DNA of 50,273 nucleotides from Streptomyces hyaluromycini (GCF_002217755.1 NZ_BCFL01000045.1:1-50273); one strand, 5' to 3'; shown: positions 34,285 through 43,002, counted from the first letter of the stretch. Numbers and translations are program-made. Notes: generated from the letters alone by a model not told the origin.

Positions 34285-35134
34285 CCCCACCGACGACCTC
34301 ACGACCCGCTTCCACCGGGACGGATACGCCGTGCTGCCGGACTCCCTGACGCCGGCCGAGGTGGCGGAGTTGCGTGCGGAGACCGTGCGGATCTGCCGCG
34401 GCGAGCGAGGCGCCGTCGAGGGGGCGCCGCCGCCGGTCGCGGGCGAGAGCGACGACGACACGGTCCGGCGGTTCCTGTGCGTGCACTATCCGCACAAGCT
34501 GTCGGCGCTCATGCTCGGCACCATGCGCCATCCCGCCGTCGTCGGCCCGCTGACCGAGGTGATCGGTCCCGACGTCAAGGCGATGCAGTCGATGCTGTTC
34601 GTCAAGTCCGAGGGCAGGCCGGGCCAGGCATGGCACCAGGACGAGATGTTCATCCCCACCCGGGACCGTTCGCTGACCGCGGCCTGGCTCGCCCTCGACG
34701 ACGCCACCGTCGACAACGGCTGCCTGTGGGTCCTGCCGGGCTCGCACCGCCCCGGCGTGATCTACCCCAACCGGCGGCACGACGACGCCCGTTACGACTG
34801 CACGGTCGAGTCCTACGACTTCCCGTACGACGAGGCGGACGCCGTTCCGGTCGAGATCGCCGCCGGATCGGTGCTGCTCTTCAACGGCCATCTGCTGCAC
34901 AGGTCGCTGCCCAACACCGGCCGTCAGGGCTTCCGTCGGGCTCTGGTCAACCACTACATGAGCGCCTCCTCCCTCCTCCCCTGGTCGCCGCCCGACGCCG
35001 AAGTGCCCATGGCCCAGGCCGACTTCCGGGACATCGTGCTGGTCGCGGGCCGTGACCCGTACGCCTACAAGGGCACCGCCGACATCCGCAGGCCCCGGGT
35101 GCGGCGCGACCGGTCCGGGGGCTGCGACAGGTGA
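34277..35134 (+). CDS. Phytanoyl-CoA dioxygenase (PhyH)-family oxygenase
   Basis: A 285-residue Fe(II)/2-oxoglutarate oxygenase. H120 and D122 (AWHQDEMF) and H208 (LLHRS) form the metal triad, with Arg near 220 (GFRRALVNHY) for the co-substrate. The start is the second of two duplicated ATGs, the only one in this frame with the family start DDLTTRFHRDGYAVLPD. It diverges from the LacI operon and is followed 4 bp later by an AraC regulator. In bacteria such enzymes hydroxylate small molecules; here a sugar or sugar-acid substrate is possible. Regulation may come from the shared intergenic region. Confidence 0.9.
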   Translation: MTDPTDDLTTRFHRDGYAVLPDSLTPAEVAELRAETVRICRGERGAVEGAPPPVAGESDDDTVRRFLCVHYPHKLSALMLGTMRHPAVVGPLTEVIGPDVKAMQSMLFVKSEGRPGQAWHQDEMFIPTRDRSLTAAWLALDDATVDNGCLWVLPGSHRPGVIYPNRRHDDARYDCTVESYDFPYDEADAVPVEIAAGSVLLFNGHLLHRSLPNTGRQGFRRALVNHYMSASSLLPWSPPDAEVPMAQADFRDIVLVAGRDPYAYKGTADIRRPRVRRDRSGGCDR

Positions 35135-35138
35135 GGCC

Positions 35139-36062
35139 GTGACGGAACGCCTCCCGCCCCTGACCCCGACGCTCCTGGCCCGGCTCGGTCCCGCGGTCGC
35201 CGACTACCCGCCCGGGTCGGTCTTCGGCCCCAGGGACGCGGGGTCGTACGAGTTCGTCTGGCTGCTGCACGGCAGCGCCCGCTGGGTCTGCGGCGACCTG
35301 ACCGTGCCCCTGACGCCCAGCGGGCTGCTGCTCGTTCGCCCGGGTATGCGGGACACGTTCCACTGGGACCCCCGCCGGCCCACCCGGCACGCCTACACGC
35401 ACTTCCGGCTGCCCGCCGGACCAGGGGGCGCGGAGCCCCTCGACGACACCGGCTGGCCGGTCGTCCGGGACCTGACGGGGCGCGGCGACCCGATGGCCGC
35501 GCTCTGCCGGTACCTCCTGGCACTCGGCGCGACCCGCCCGCCCGGCTGGGAACGGCACGCCGAGGAGACCCTGCGGCTGCTGCTCTTCACCTTCGTGCAC
35601 GACACCGGCCCGACGACCGGCACGGTGTCGCTCCCGGAGCCCCTGGTCGCCATGGCGGCCGCGGTCCGCTCCCACTGGTCGGACGGCGTCGCCCGGCCGC
35701 TCCCCCTTAAGCGGCTGGCGCGGGCGGCCGGGGTCTCGGAGAGCACGCTGTCCCGGATCTGCCGACGGCACCTCGGTGTCAGTCCCGTCGCGGGGCTCGA
35801 ACGGCTCCGCCTGGCGAGGGCCGAGCCGCTGCTGTGGCTGAGCAGCCTCTCGCTCCGCGCCATAGCGGTGCGGAGCGGCTTCCCCGACGCCTACCACTTC
35901 TCGCGCCGGTTCCGCGCCGTCTACGGGATGTCCCCGAGCGCCTTCCGCAGGGTGCCGCCCGAGTCGGCACCACCGTCCCCGGTCACCGACGGCGCCCTGT
36001 CCGCGCTCCTGGCCCTGTTGCCGCCCTCGCAACCGCCGTCTGCCGACGGCCGCCGCTTCTGA
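35139..36062 (+). CDS. AraC-family transcriptional regulator
   Basis: A 307-residue activator. The N-terminal cupin-type sensor domain (about 1-140, e.g. YEFVWLLHGSARW and LVRPGMRDTFHWD) is followed by a two-HTH AraC domain (about 185-285): LKRLARAAGVSESTLSRICRRH, then LRAIAVRSGFPDAYHFSRRFRAVYGMSPSAFR. GTG 35139 lies 5 nt after the dioxygenase stop with AGGTGAGG overlapping that stop. It probably regulates the dioxygenase and perhaps the divergent operon. The C-terminal tail after 285 is Pro-rich. Confidence 0.9.
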   Translation: MTERLPPLTPTLLARLGPAVADYPPGSVFGPRDAGSYEFVWLLHGSARWVCGDLTVPLTPSGLLLVRPGMRDTFHWDPRRPTRHAYTHFRLPAGPGGAEPLDDTGWPVVRDLTGRGDPMAALCRYLLALGATRPPGWERHAEETLRLLLFTFVHDTGPTTGTVSLPEPLVAMAAAVRSHWSDGVARPLPLKRLARAAGVSESTLSRICRRHLGVSPVAGLERLRLARAEPLLWLSSLSLRAIAVRSGFPDAYHFSRRFRAVYGMSPSAFRRVPPESAPPSPVTDGALSALLALLPPSQPPSADGRRF

Positions 36063-36084
36063 ACAGGCTCTGCCGTGAACAGAA

Positions 36085-36178
36085 CGCGGCTGACTCGGAC
36101 GGCCCTCGTCAGCGCCGCGAACTCCGCGTCGGAAAGCCGCACCGACGCCGCCTCGACGTTCTCGTCGAGACGGGCCAC
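36085..36178 (-). pseudogene. Aldo/keto reductase C-terminal scrap
   Basis: About 30 residues read RLDENVEAASVRLSDAEFAAL, which matches the conserved C-terminal helix region of aldo/keto reductases (SRLxENVAAxxVxLSxEExAxL). A stop codon lies just upstream in frame and no barrel is present. It is a remnant, antisense to and overlapping no intact gene, between the AraC and APH-like genes. Confidence 0.4.
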
Positions 36179-36221
36179 CGACGACGTTCGTCGTCAGGCC
36201 GGCGCCACGGGCTGTCCCGGC

Positions 36222-37184
36222 TCAGCCAAGCGCGTCCATCAGGGCGGCGACATAGGCGTCCAGCCGCTTCTCCACGGCCCGCGTCGTCAGCTCCGCCCTC
36301 CCCGCCTCCTGCCACGGCCGTGCCACCCACCGCACCCCCGACGCGAACGCCAGCGCGTCCAGCAGCCGCCAGTACAACCGCTCCCTCGCAGTCGCGGCCA
36401 GCGCCCCGCCGGCCTCCTCGTACGCCTCGGCGAACCGCAGACCCCACGCCGGGCCGTGCAGCATCGCGAGATTGGTGGAGCAGTGAGCCACATCGAGGTC
36501 CGCCGGACCCCAGGAGGTCTGTACCCAGTCGACGACCCCGGTGATGCGAAGACCTGCCAGGCCCGGGGGCTCCACGTCGAACAGCACGTTGCCCGGTTGG
36601 AAGTCCCGGTGCAGGAACCGCCCCGCATAGGGTGGCGGCGGCCTGCGGATCACGTCGGTCGCCGCGGCCCATGCCGCCGCGTCCGCGCCGTCCGGAGGGA
36701 CGACGGCGTCGGCGGTGGTCCATGCCTCGTACTCCCGGGGACGCTCGGCGGGGCGCAACGCGTGGATCGCCACGAGCTGACGGGCCAGCAGGGGTATGCG
36801 CGCCTCCAGTCCCTGGTCGTCGAGGACCGTCCGGCCCGCCAGATGTGTCATCAGGAGTGACGGATACTCGCATTGCGCGGCGGTCGGATCGACCGCGACC
36901 GGTCCGGGAGTCGGCACCCCGGTCCCCGTGAGCAAGGCGAGGACGCCGGCCTCGCGGTTCAGCATGTCCTCGGCGTGCTCGACGAAGACCGGGTCGACGA
37001 AGGTCCTCAGTACCAGGTCGCGGGTGCCTCCGTGGGGCGTGCCGATGGTCAGCCGCCGCATCTCGGCGGTGATGCCGCCGTGCAACGCCTCGGTCCTGAC
37101 GATCCGTTCGCCGTCCTGCAGATGCCGGCTCACCCAGGCCAGGGTCAACGGCCGGACGGCGCCCGCCTCATCGTGGTCGGTCAC
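36222..37184 (-). CDS. Aminoglycoside phosphotransferase (APH)-family kinase
   Basis: A 320-residue APH-fold kinase. The catalytic loop HRDFQPGNVLF and the metal-binding segment GVVDWVQTSWGPADLDVAH are intact, and the N-terminal lobe has LVLRTFVDP and EAGVLALL. No features pick out an antibiotic substrate; many Streptomyces members act on small sugars or are of unknown role. It is followed on the same strand by the alpha/beta hydrolase after 175 bp in the other direction, so it is probably a single-gene unit. Confidence 0.87.
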   Translation of the reverse strand: MTDHDEAGAVRPLTLAWVSRHLQDGERIVRTEALHGGITAEMRRLTIGTPHGGTRDLVLRTFVDPVFVEHAEDMLNREAGVLALLTGTGVPTPGPVAVDPTAAQCEYPSLLMTHLAGRTVLDDQGLEARIPLLARQLVAIHALRPAERPREYEAWTTADAVVPPDGADAAAWAAATDVIRRPPPPYAGRFLHRDFQPGNVLFDVEPPGLAGLRITGVVDWVQTSWGPADLDVAHCSTNLAMLHGPAWGLRFAEAYEEAGGALAATARERLYWRLLDALAFASGVRWVARPWQEAGRAELTTRAVEKRLDAYVAALMDALG

Positions 37185-37289
37185 CGTGCCACCCCATCAT
37201 CCGGACGGCGGCTCACGTAAAAGGTTTCGCCGGAGGCGACGGCGTCGGCGTCGTGTGCGGCGCTGTCCGGCCCGCCGGTCACCGGTCAT

Positions 37290-37315
37290 CGGTATCGGTC
37301 ACCGGTATCGGTCAC
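37290..37315. repeat. Two perfect 13-bp tandem repeats
   Basis: CGGTATCGGTCAC is repeated twice (37290-37302, 37303-37315), preceded by a related CGGTCACCGGTCAT. It lies between the hydrolase stop and the APH-like start, 45 bp downstream of the hydrolase end on that side. No function is clear. Confidence 0.8.
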
Positions 37316-37359
37316 CGGCCCGGAAGCAGGCCCCGGAGTCGATCGGAGTACGACCCCGC

Positions 37360-38301
37360 TCAGGTGCCTGCGGCCGGGTCGAGGGAGTCGACGCCGTCCA
37401 TGAAGCTCAGCATCTTGGCGTCGAGCAGGTCCGGGTGGTCGATGGCGGGCCCGTGGCCGGTGTCGGCGACGATCTCGGCGCGGGCACCGGCGATCAGGCG
37501 CGGCACGCGCTCCAGTTGGCGCTTGGGGTGCACAAGCAGGCTGCGCTTGCCGAGAACGAGGTAGAGCGGGGTGTGGATGGTCCGCAGTTCGCTCTCGGTC
37601 AGCGGCAACGGCGCGGGGCGGCGTATCCGGAAGGCGCGGACGCTCGCCCTGACCATCGCACGCAGCTCCGGAACGACGAGTACCGGCTGTTCCAGCCAGG
37701 CGGCGAGGCGTGGGCGCAGTGCCCGGGGAGCGAAGGTCGCGAAGAGGCTGATGAAGATCCACGTGAAGAAGCGCAGGCCCACCTTCTCCAGGCCGCCGGG
37801 GTCGAGCAGGGTGACCGAGGCGAGCCTGCCCGGCCTGCGGTGTGCCTGGTTGAGCACCAGCCAGCCGCCGTAGGAGGAACCGACGAGGTGGACGCGGTCG
37901 AGGCCGAGCGCGTCGAGTGCCTCGTCGAGCCACTGGGCCGCGCGCTCGGGCTGCCACATCGGTTCGCGCTGGACGCTGCGTCCGGGGTCGCCGGGGGTGT
38001 CGAGCGCGTACACGGGGCGTTCGGCACTGAGCCCGGGGGTGTTGGGGTACCACTGGGCGGAGCAGGCCCCGGCACCGTGGATCAGGACGACCGGGGTGCG
38101 GGACTCGGCAGCGGGGTCGGCGGGACCGTACCGGTAGACGTGCGTGGTGCCGAAGCCCGTCTCCACGTCCGTCTCGGAGCGGGCGGGTGCGCCCATGGCG
38201 TAGAGGGCGTCGCAGGCTGCGAAGTACCGGTCGCGCAGAGCGTCGTTCACGTAGCGGCCGACGTCGTGGCGCGGGCGGGTTCGGGCGGTGTTCTCAGACA
38301 C
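37360..38301 (-). CDS. Alpha/beta-fold hydrolase
   Basis: A 313-residue serine hydrolase. The oxyanion loop LIHGAGACSAQW is at 74-84, the nucleophile elbow GSSYGGW has S143, an acid is in LYLVLGKRSLL and the catalytic His in VADTGHGPAIDHP. GTG 38301 is chosen for its GGAGGTG ribosome site; a frame 70 codons longer would run across the divergent promoter. It diverges from a TetR regulator with two operator copies between them, so it is probably under that repressor and hydrolyses a xenobiotic or lactone. Substrate unknown. Confidence 0.9.
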   Translation of the reverse strand: MSENTARTRPRHDVGRYVNDALRDRYFAACDALYAMGAPARSETDVETGFGTTHVYRYGPADPAAESRTPVVLIHGAGACSAQWYPNTPGLSAERPVYALDTPGDPGRSVQREPMWQPERAAQWLDEALDALGLDRVHLVGSSYGGWLVLNQAHRRPGRLASVTLLDPGGLEKVGLRFFTWIFISLFATFAPRALRPRLAAWLEQPVLVVPELRAMVRASVRAFRIRRPAPLPLTESELRTIHTPLYLVLGKRSLLVHPKRQLERVPRLIAGARAEIVADTGHGPAIDHPDLLDAKMLSFMDGVDSLDPAAGT

Positions 38302-38331
38302 CGAGGGCACCTCCGGGAGATCGGCTCTTCG

Positions 38332-38369
38332 TGATACGACCGTACCACGATGTTGATACGGCGGTACCA
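38332..38369. promoter_or_regulatory. Double TetR-type operator
   Basis: Two 16-bp copies, TGATACGACCGTACCA (38332-38347) and TGATACGGCGGTACCA (38354-38369), are spaced 22 bp start to start, two helical turns. Each is a partial palindrome (12 of 16 positions symmetric in the first). They lie between the divergent hydrolase and TetR genes. Confidence 0.6.
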
Positions 38370-38427
38370 TAAAGGGGTTCCGGGGGCCTGCCCTCAAGCT
38401 CACCATCGACGGGCGGAGACACGAGCC

Positions 38428-39075
38428 ATGCCAAAGCGGGTGGATCACGACGAGCGACGCACCCAGATCGCCGAGGCGCTCGTCCGGGTGGCGGGACGGC
38501 GCGGACTGCACACCGTCGGCATGCGGGACGTGGCAGCGGAGGCCGGGGTGTCACTCCGGCTGGTGCAGTACTACTTCCAGACCAAGGAGAAACTGCTCTT
38601 CTACGGCCTCCAGCACCTGACCGACCGCTTCACCGCACGCGTCGGCGCCCGCCTCCGCGGCACCGGGCCGGCCCCGACCCCACGCGCCACCGTCGAGGCG
38701 CTGCTGCTGGCCTCGCTCCCGACCGATGAGGAGACCCGCACCTTCCACCTCCTCTACACCTCGTACGCGATCCTGTCCGTGACCGACAAGGCACTCGCCG
38801 CCCAGCCCTTCATCGACCGGCCCGACGCCGCCGAGAACGCCCTGGCCGACCTGCTCCGGCAGGCGCAGGAAGCCGGACTGACAGGCCGCGACATCGACAC
38901 GCGCACGGAGGCGATCAGCCTCCTCGCCATGTCCGCGGCTATGGGGACCAGCATCCTCGTGGGCCAGCGGACTCCGGAGTCGGCCGTCGCGGTACTGCAC
39001 CACCACCTGGACCGGATCTTCACGACCGACGAACGCCGAAGCACGGCGCCCCGGACTCCGGGGCCGCCACAGTGA
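38428..39075 (+). CDS. TetR-family transcriptional regulator
   Basis: A 215-residue repressor. The HTH at about 12-58 reads TQIAEALVRVAGRRGLHTVG, then DVAAEAGVSLRLVQYYFQTKEKLL. The C-terminal ligand domain (TetR_C type) contains LLYTSYAILS and a final helix before a disordered tail. ATG 38428 follows GGCGGAGAC at modest spacing. It probably represses itself and the divergent alpha/beta hydrolase through the double operator. Confidence 0.92.
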   Translation: MPKRVDHDERRTQIAEALVRVAGRRGLHTVGMRDVAAEAGVSLRLVQYYFQTKEKLLFYGLQHLTDRFTARVGARLRGTGPAPTPRATVEALLLASLPTDEETRTFHLLYTSYAILSVTDKALAAQPFIDRPDAAENALADLLRQAQEAGLTGRDIDTRTEAISLLAMSAAMGTSILVGQRTPESAVAVLHHHLDRIFTTDERRSTAPRTPGPPQ

Positions 39076-39287
39076 TCACGATGTTCACGAAGGCGCCTGG
39101 CAACCTCTTCATAGGGTTACATCCCTTGCGCACTTGACCCTCACTTCCAGAACTAGTCGACACGACGACGGAGGAGATTTGCGCAGGTAAAAGGCGAGTC
39201 GGGGTCGGGGCTCACATGCTCCCACCGTTCCCGCACCCCCTGCCGAGGTCCCTGGACGCTGAAGTCGTCACCTGTCAGTATGGGTAT

Positions 39288-39851
39288 GTGGATGCGTTCG
39301 TCTTCGTGAGTGGCAGGCTGTGCCTGGATCTGGCAGGCACCATGCTGTGGCGGCGCAGCCTGCGCACGGAACTGCTGGATTCCCCGGATGACCTGCGGCG
39401 CTGGATCAGCGCGGCGGACATCCTCGACGACCCTGGTCCCGTCGACTCCCGGGCGCTGGAGCGAGTCCGCCGACTGCGTGAGGCGGTGTACCTGGTCGCC
39501 GGGAACTGGCCCCTGGGCGACCACCCGGATGCCGCCGTCAAGGACGCTCTCGCCGAGGTCAACGAGGCGGCCCGGCTTCCACTGCCGAGGCGTCAGATCG
39601 AGGAGTCGGGCCGGGCGACGCGCACCGGCGGCGTCGACGAGGTCCTCGGCGCGGTCGGCTACGACGCCGTGGACTTGCTGGGCTCTCCCCAGTTCGCCCG
39701 GATGAAGGAGTGCGCCAACGAGGACTGCACGCGCCTCTTCGTGGACTTGTCCCGCTCCGGCGCGCGGCGATGGTGCGGTATGGCCGAGTGCGGAAACCGG
39801 AACAAGGCCGCCGCTTTCCGCAAGCGGCACAAGGAGCAGTCTGCGGGGTGA
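39288..39851 (+). CDS. CGNR zinc-finger (ABATE-domain) regulator
   Basis: A 187-residue protein. The N-terminal ABATE domain begins with GRLCLDLAGTML (9-20) and the C-terminal zinc finger has C142, C147, C163 and C168 with the signature AECGNRNKAAAFRKR. The family consists of putative stress-linked transcriptional regulators. The start is uncertain: GTG 39288 fits the family start and may be leaderless, since no ribosome site lies at the right distance; the frame is open back to 39216. It converges with the aminotransferase gene. Confidence 0.85.
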   Translation: MDAFVFVSGRLCLDLAGTMLWRRSLRTELLDSPDDLRRWISAADILDDPGPVDSRALERVRRLREAVYLVAGNWPLGDHPDAAVKDALAEVNEAARLPLPRRQIEESGRATRTGGVDEVLGAVGYDAVDLLGSPQFARMKECANEDCTRLFVDLSRSGARRWCGMAECGNRNKAAAFRKRHKEQSAG

Positions 39852-39950
39852 CCGGCGTCCGGTCACTGTCCCGATGCCGCGCCCGCCGTGACAACCGGAG
39901 GCGTGGTTCATGGAGTGTGTTCGCTCCGAAGGGAGATGGTGTCCGGGGGA

Positions 39951-41159
39951 TCACTTCCCGGCCGCGAGCGCCCGGGTGAGGCCGGCCAGGATGTCCTCCA
40001 GGACGGCGTGGGACGTCGCGAAGTTCAACCGCAGGAAGTCGGCGGCGCCGGGGCCGAAGGGGGTGCCGCCGTCCAGCAGCACGCCTCCGGCCTTGCGCAC
40101 CCGGGCCACCGGCGGTTCTTCCAGTCCCGGCAGCCGGGCGTCGATCCAGGCCAGATACGTGGCCTCCGGCGTGTGATGACGCAGCTGCGGCAGTCGTGTG
40201 CGCAGCACCTGTTCGACCCTGTGACGGTTGCGGTCAAGGACGGTCAGCAGGTCGCGCTGCCATGCGTCTCCGCCCCGCCACGCGGCCTCGGTGGCGACCA
40301 CGCCGAGCGGGGACACGGTGCCGTACAGATCCGGCGGCTGCGCGTCCCGCAGCGCGAGAAGCCGGTCCGGGCCGTAATGGGTGACGGCGCAACGGATCGC
40401 CGCGAGATTGAACGCCTTGCCGGCGGACGTCAGGGTCACGGTCCGGCGGGCCGCGTCGGCAGACAGGCTCGCGAAGGGGATGTGCCGGTGCGGGGAGTAG
40501 ACCAGTTCGGCGTGGATCTCGTCACTGATGACGAGCAGGTCGTGGCGCCGGGCGATGGCGGCGAGCTCTTCCAGCTCCGCCCGGGTCAGCACGCGGCCGG
40601 TCGGGTTGTGCGGGTTGACCAGTACCAGGACCTTGCAGCCCGCCCGTGCCACCGCGGCGTCGAGGGCGGCGAAGTCCATCCGCCACCCCTGGTCCGTGTC
40701 CAGCATCGGGACGGGGACGGCGGGCCGTCCCATGGTCGACAGCGTGGCGAGGAACGGAGGGTAGTTGGGCGTCTGGACGGCGACCGCGTCACCGGGGCTC
40801 GTCGCCAGGTGCAGGACGAGCTGGAGGCACTGGATCAGGTCGGTCTGCTCGCGCACCCGGTCCGCCTCCGCCGCCCATCCGTAACGGTCGGCCATCCGGC
40901 GGGCGAAGGCGGTGCGCAGCGGGCTGCCGTCCGGCCAGTCCGGGTAGCCGAGGTCGCGTCGCTCGACGGCGTCACGCAGCGCGTCGGTGACGGCCGGCGG
41001 GACGGGGAAGTCCATGTCCGCCACCCAGGCGGGCAGCACATCCGGTCCCGGGCGATGCCACTTCACGCTGGAGCGGGCACGCAGCCACTCGCGGTCCAGG
41101 TCGTCGAAGCCGGGCAGCCGCAGCGACTCGGACGGTACGGCGTTCACAAGGAAGTTCAC
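39951..41159 (-). CDS. MalY/PatB-family PLP enzyme, cystathionine beta-lyase (C-S lyase)
   Basis: A 402-residue fold-type I PLP enzyme. Features are LPAWVADMDFPVPPAV, the PLP region NPHNPTGRVL and SDEIHAELVY, and the Schiff-base Lys in TLTSAGKAFNLAA. The C-terminal Arg is in LRLNFATSHAVLE. The family cleaves cysteine S-conjugates or cystathionine to pyruvate, ammonia and a thiol. GTG 41159 overlaps the DinB gene stop, so the two are translationally coupled. Coupling to a DinB protein suggests breakdown of thiol adducts; this is inferred. Confidence 0.9.
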   Translation of the reverse strand: MNFLVNAVPSESLRLPGFDDLDREWLRARSSVKWHRPGPDVLPAWVADMDFPVPPAVTDALRDAVERRDLGYPDWPDGSPLRTAFARRMADRYGWAAEADRVREQTDLIQCLQLVLHLATSPGDAVAVQTPNYPPFLATLSTMGRPAVPVPMLDTDQGWRMDFAALDAAVARAGCKVLVLVNPHNPTGRVLTRAELEELAAIARRHDLLVISDEIHAELVYSPHRHIPFASLSADAARRTVTLTSAGKAFNLAAIRCAVTHYGPDRLLALRDAQPPDLYGTVSPLGVVATEAAWRGGDAWQRDLLTVLDRNRHRVEQVLRTRLPQLRHHTPEATYLAWIDARLPGLEEPPVARVRKAGGVLLDGGTPFGPGAADFLRLNFATSHAVLEDILAGLTRALAAGK

Positions 41160-41623
41160 GAGGAGGCTCCCCGCTTCAGCAGATCGCGGGTGAGCTGGAT
41201 CTGGCCGTGGTGCTGGGCGAGTTCCTCCAGCACATGGAGTTGGACGCCCTGCACGCTCAACGGGCGGTTGGGGCCTTCGAAGTCGGCGGGCGGTGTGTTG
41301 CGCGGTGCCGACGCCGCGGTGACCGCTGCGAGGTCGGCCTCAAGCTGCTCGAACAGGTCGTCGACCTGTCGGCGAAGATCCTTTCCGTGCCCGGTGGCCG
41401 TGAACTCCGCCGCGCGGTCACGGTCGACCTCGCGTCCCGCTATGACATGACCGGTCCAGTAGTCGGCGACCGCCGCGCAGTGGTACGCGATCGCGTAGAC
41501 GGAGTTCGCGCCGGGAAGCGGCGGGCGGGTGTTCCCCAGGCCGTCGCCCAGATCGTCCAGCACGCCGAGCATTCCGTCGAAGGCGCGGCGCAGGAAGTAC
41601 AGGTACTCGTTCTGATCTTGCAC
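41156..41623 (-). CDS. DinB/DUF664-family protein (mycothiol-dependent type)
   Basis: A 155-residue four-helix-bundle protein. The metal-binding His positions are visible in AIAYHCAAVADYW and LEELAQHHGQIQLTRDLL, the latter the family hallmark. Many actinobacterial members are mycothiol-dependent transferases or isomerases. The start is GTG 41623 with a weak GATGAGGA upstream. It is the first gene of a two-gene unit with the C-S lyase. Confidence 0.9.
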   Translation of the reverse strand: MQDQNEYLYFLRRAFDGMLGVLDDLGDGLGNTRPPLPGANSVYAIAYHCAAVADYWTGHVIAGREVDRDRAAEFTATGHGKDLRRQVDDLFEQLEADLAAVTAASAPRNTPPADFEGPNRPLSVQGVQLHVLEELAQHHGQIQLTRDLLKRGASS

Positions 41624-41663
41624 GGGAGGGGTTCCTCATCAGTGGGGAGACGATGTTGACCGA

Positions 41664-41682
41664 TAACCATTCAATGCGGTTA
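41664..41682. promoter_or_regulatory. Inverted repeat upstream of the DinB gene
   Basis: TAACC (41664-41668) and GGTTA (41678-41682) flank ATTCAATGC in an AT-rich patch 41 bp from the DinB start. This is a possible operator for the dinB-C-S lyase unit. The half-sites are short. Confidence 0.35.
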
Positions 41683-41840
41683 CTCGATCAGACTGAGGTG
41701 AGGTCGCATCGCTTGTCAATGAGGCAAGCGATCCAGAGATCACGCCGTCAGGAGCTCCATGGCTCGTTCAAGGCCGCCCGACAGACGCGTTTGAGCTCAA
41801 GGTGCACGAACCCTATTGACAGGTTATTTCCCGAGTGTCA

Positions 41841-41875
41841 CGGTGAGCCATCGCCTGGAGCCGCAGGGCTCACCG
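41841..41875. terminator. Hairpin, 9-bp perfect stem, in the dinB-LysR gap
   Basis: CGGTGAGCC (41841-41849) pairs with GGCTCACCG (41867-41875), loop 17 nt. There is no U tract on either side, as is usual for Streptomyces terminators. It lies 150 bp downstream of the LysR stop and may end that transcript. The rest of the gap (41624-42025) holds no convincing gene; a TTGACA box at 41816 has only a poor -10. Confidence 0.4.
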
Positions 41876-42025
41876 CTCCCTCGCCGGCACCGCGCGTGCA
41901 CCGAGGTCCACGGCTCCTCGAAGCGGCGGACCGGCGCTCCTGGGACACCGCCGTGCGACGCCGCGTGCCCCCTGACACCCCCAGCCCACTGCGGACCCTC
42001 AGGACGACACCATGAACGAAAGCCG

Positions 42026-42947
42026 TCAGTCTGTGCCTCGGAGCCTGCGGGCGACCGCGAGGCGAAGGGCGTCCCGGCAGGCCAGGACGGCCGGGTGCCG
42101 GCTGCGGCCGGAGCGTACGGCTGTGAAAACGCGCCGTGCGCGCTGCCCGCGCGGGAGTTGCCGCAGGGCGACGCTCGGGTGCCGTCCGCTCCAGACCAGG
42201 CCGGGCAGGAAGGCGGCGGCATGCCGCTGCTCGACGAGGCGGAGATGGAGCAGGATGTCGGTGGTCTCGAACCGTACGTCGGGTTCGAAACCGGCGTTGC
42301 GGCACAGGGCCGTGCTCCAGTGCCGGGCGGTCGTGCCTTCCGGTTCCATCGCCCAGGGGTGGTCCGCGAGTGACCGCAGCGCAGCCATCGGGCTCTCGGT
42401 GCCACCGTCGTCCGGCGGCTTCGGCAGCGCGAGGTGGAGCGGGTCGTCGAGCAGGTCCTCCTCCTCGATCGCGGCGGGCCGCGGGCTCGGGTTGCCGGGG
42501 TACTCCTCGGCGATGACCAGGTCGAAGTCGCGGGCGTGCAGGGCCGGCAGGGCCTGTTCGGGCTCCATGTGCGTGACGTGGACCCTCAGGTGCGGGTGCA
42601 GCTCACGCAGGACGTCGAGCGCGGCGGGGACCAGAGCCAGGGCGGCCGTCTGGAAGGAGGCGATGCGCACGGTCCCGGTCAGGTCCGCCAGGGAGGTGGC
42701 GATCTCCGCTTCCGCACACCAGGCGTTCGAGGACCGCTTCGGTGTGCGCGACAAGGATCTCGGCCTGTTCGGTCAACCGCACCCGTCGTCCGACGGGTTC
42801 CAGCAGCGGGACGCCCACTTCGGCTTCCAGTTGCGAGAGTTGCTGGGAGACGGAGGACGGGGCGTACGACAGCGCCGCGGCGACGGCCGCGAGCGTGCCC
42901 CGGTGTTTGAGTTCGCGGAGCAGGCGCAGTCGGTGCAGGTCGAACAT
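42026..42947 (-). pseudogene. LysR-family regulator with a frameshift in the linker helix
   Basis: The N-terminal winged HTH (MFDLHRLRLLRELKHRG; SSVSQQLSQLEAEVGVPLLE) is in one frame from ATG 42947. The C-terminal effector domain (AEAEIATSLADLTGTVRIASF; DFDLVIAEEYPGNP) is in another. The break is in the linker helix at about 42710-42730, where LVAHTEAVLERL should run into RAEAEIATSL; one base has been gained or two lost. No slippery run is present, so this looks like a mutation or sequencing error rather than programmed shifting. It diverges from the ammonia-lyase gene, its natural target. Confidence 0.8.
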
Positions 42948-42984
42948 CGGCAGACCGCCCTCCTCGCAGACACACAGCGACACC

Positions 42985-43002
42985 CGAATGATGCGAATGA
43001 TG
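42985..43002. promoter_or_regulatory. Two direct 9-bp repeats in the LysR/ammonia-lyase intergenic region
   Basis: CGAATGATG is repeated twice with no gap (42985-42993, 42994-43002), with a CATTC (43031-43035) in inverted sense downstream. The stretch 42985-43050 is AT-rich relative to its flanks. It is a candidate binding site for the LysR regulator. Confidence 0.4.

Noticed and set aside
36222..37184. Antibiotic resistance gene (APH) protecting against the cluster product
   Set aside because: Only the general APH fold is visible, it is 16 kb from the NRPS operon, and a detoxin-like product is not an aminoglycoside.
41816..42025. Promoter (TTGACA) plus start ATG 42012 for an unknown plus-strand gene
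   Set aside because: The -10 is poor and the ATG opens into antisense of LysR without a ribosome site of usual strength.
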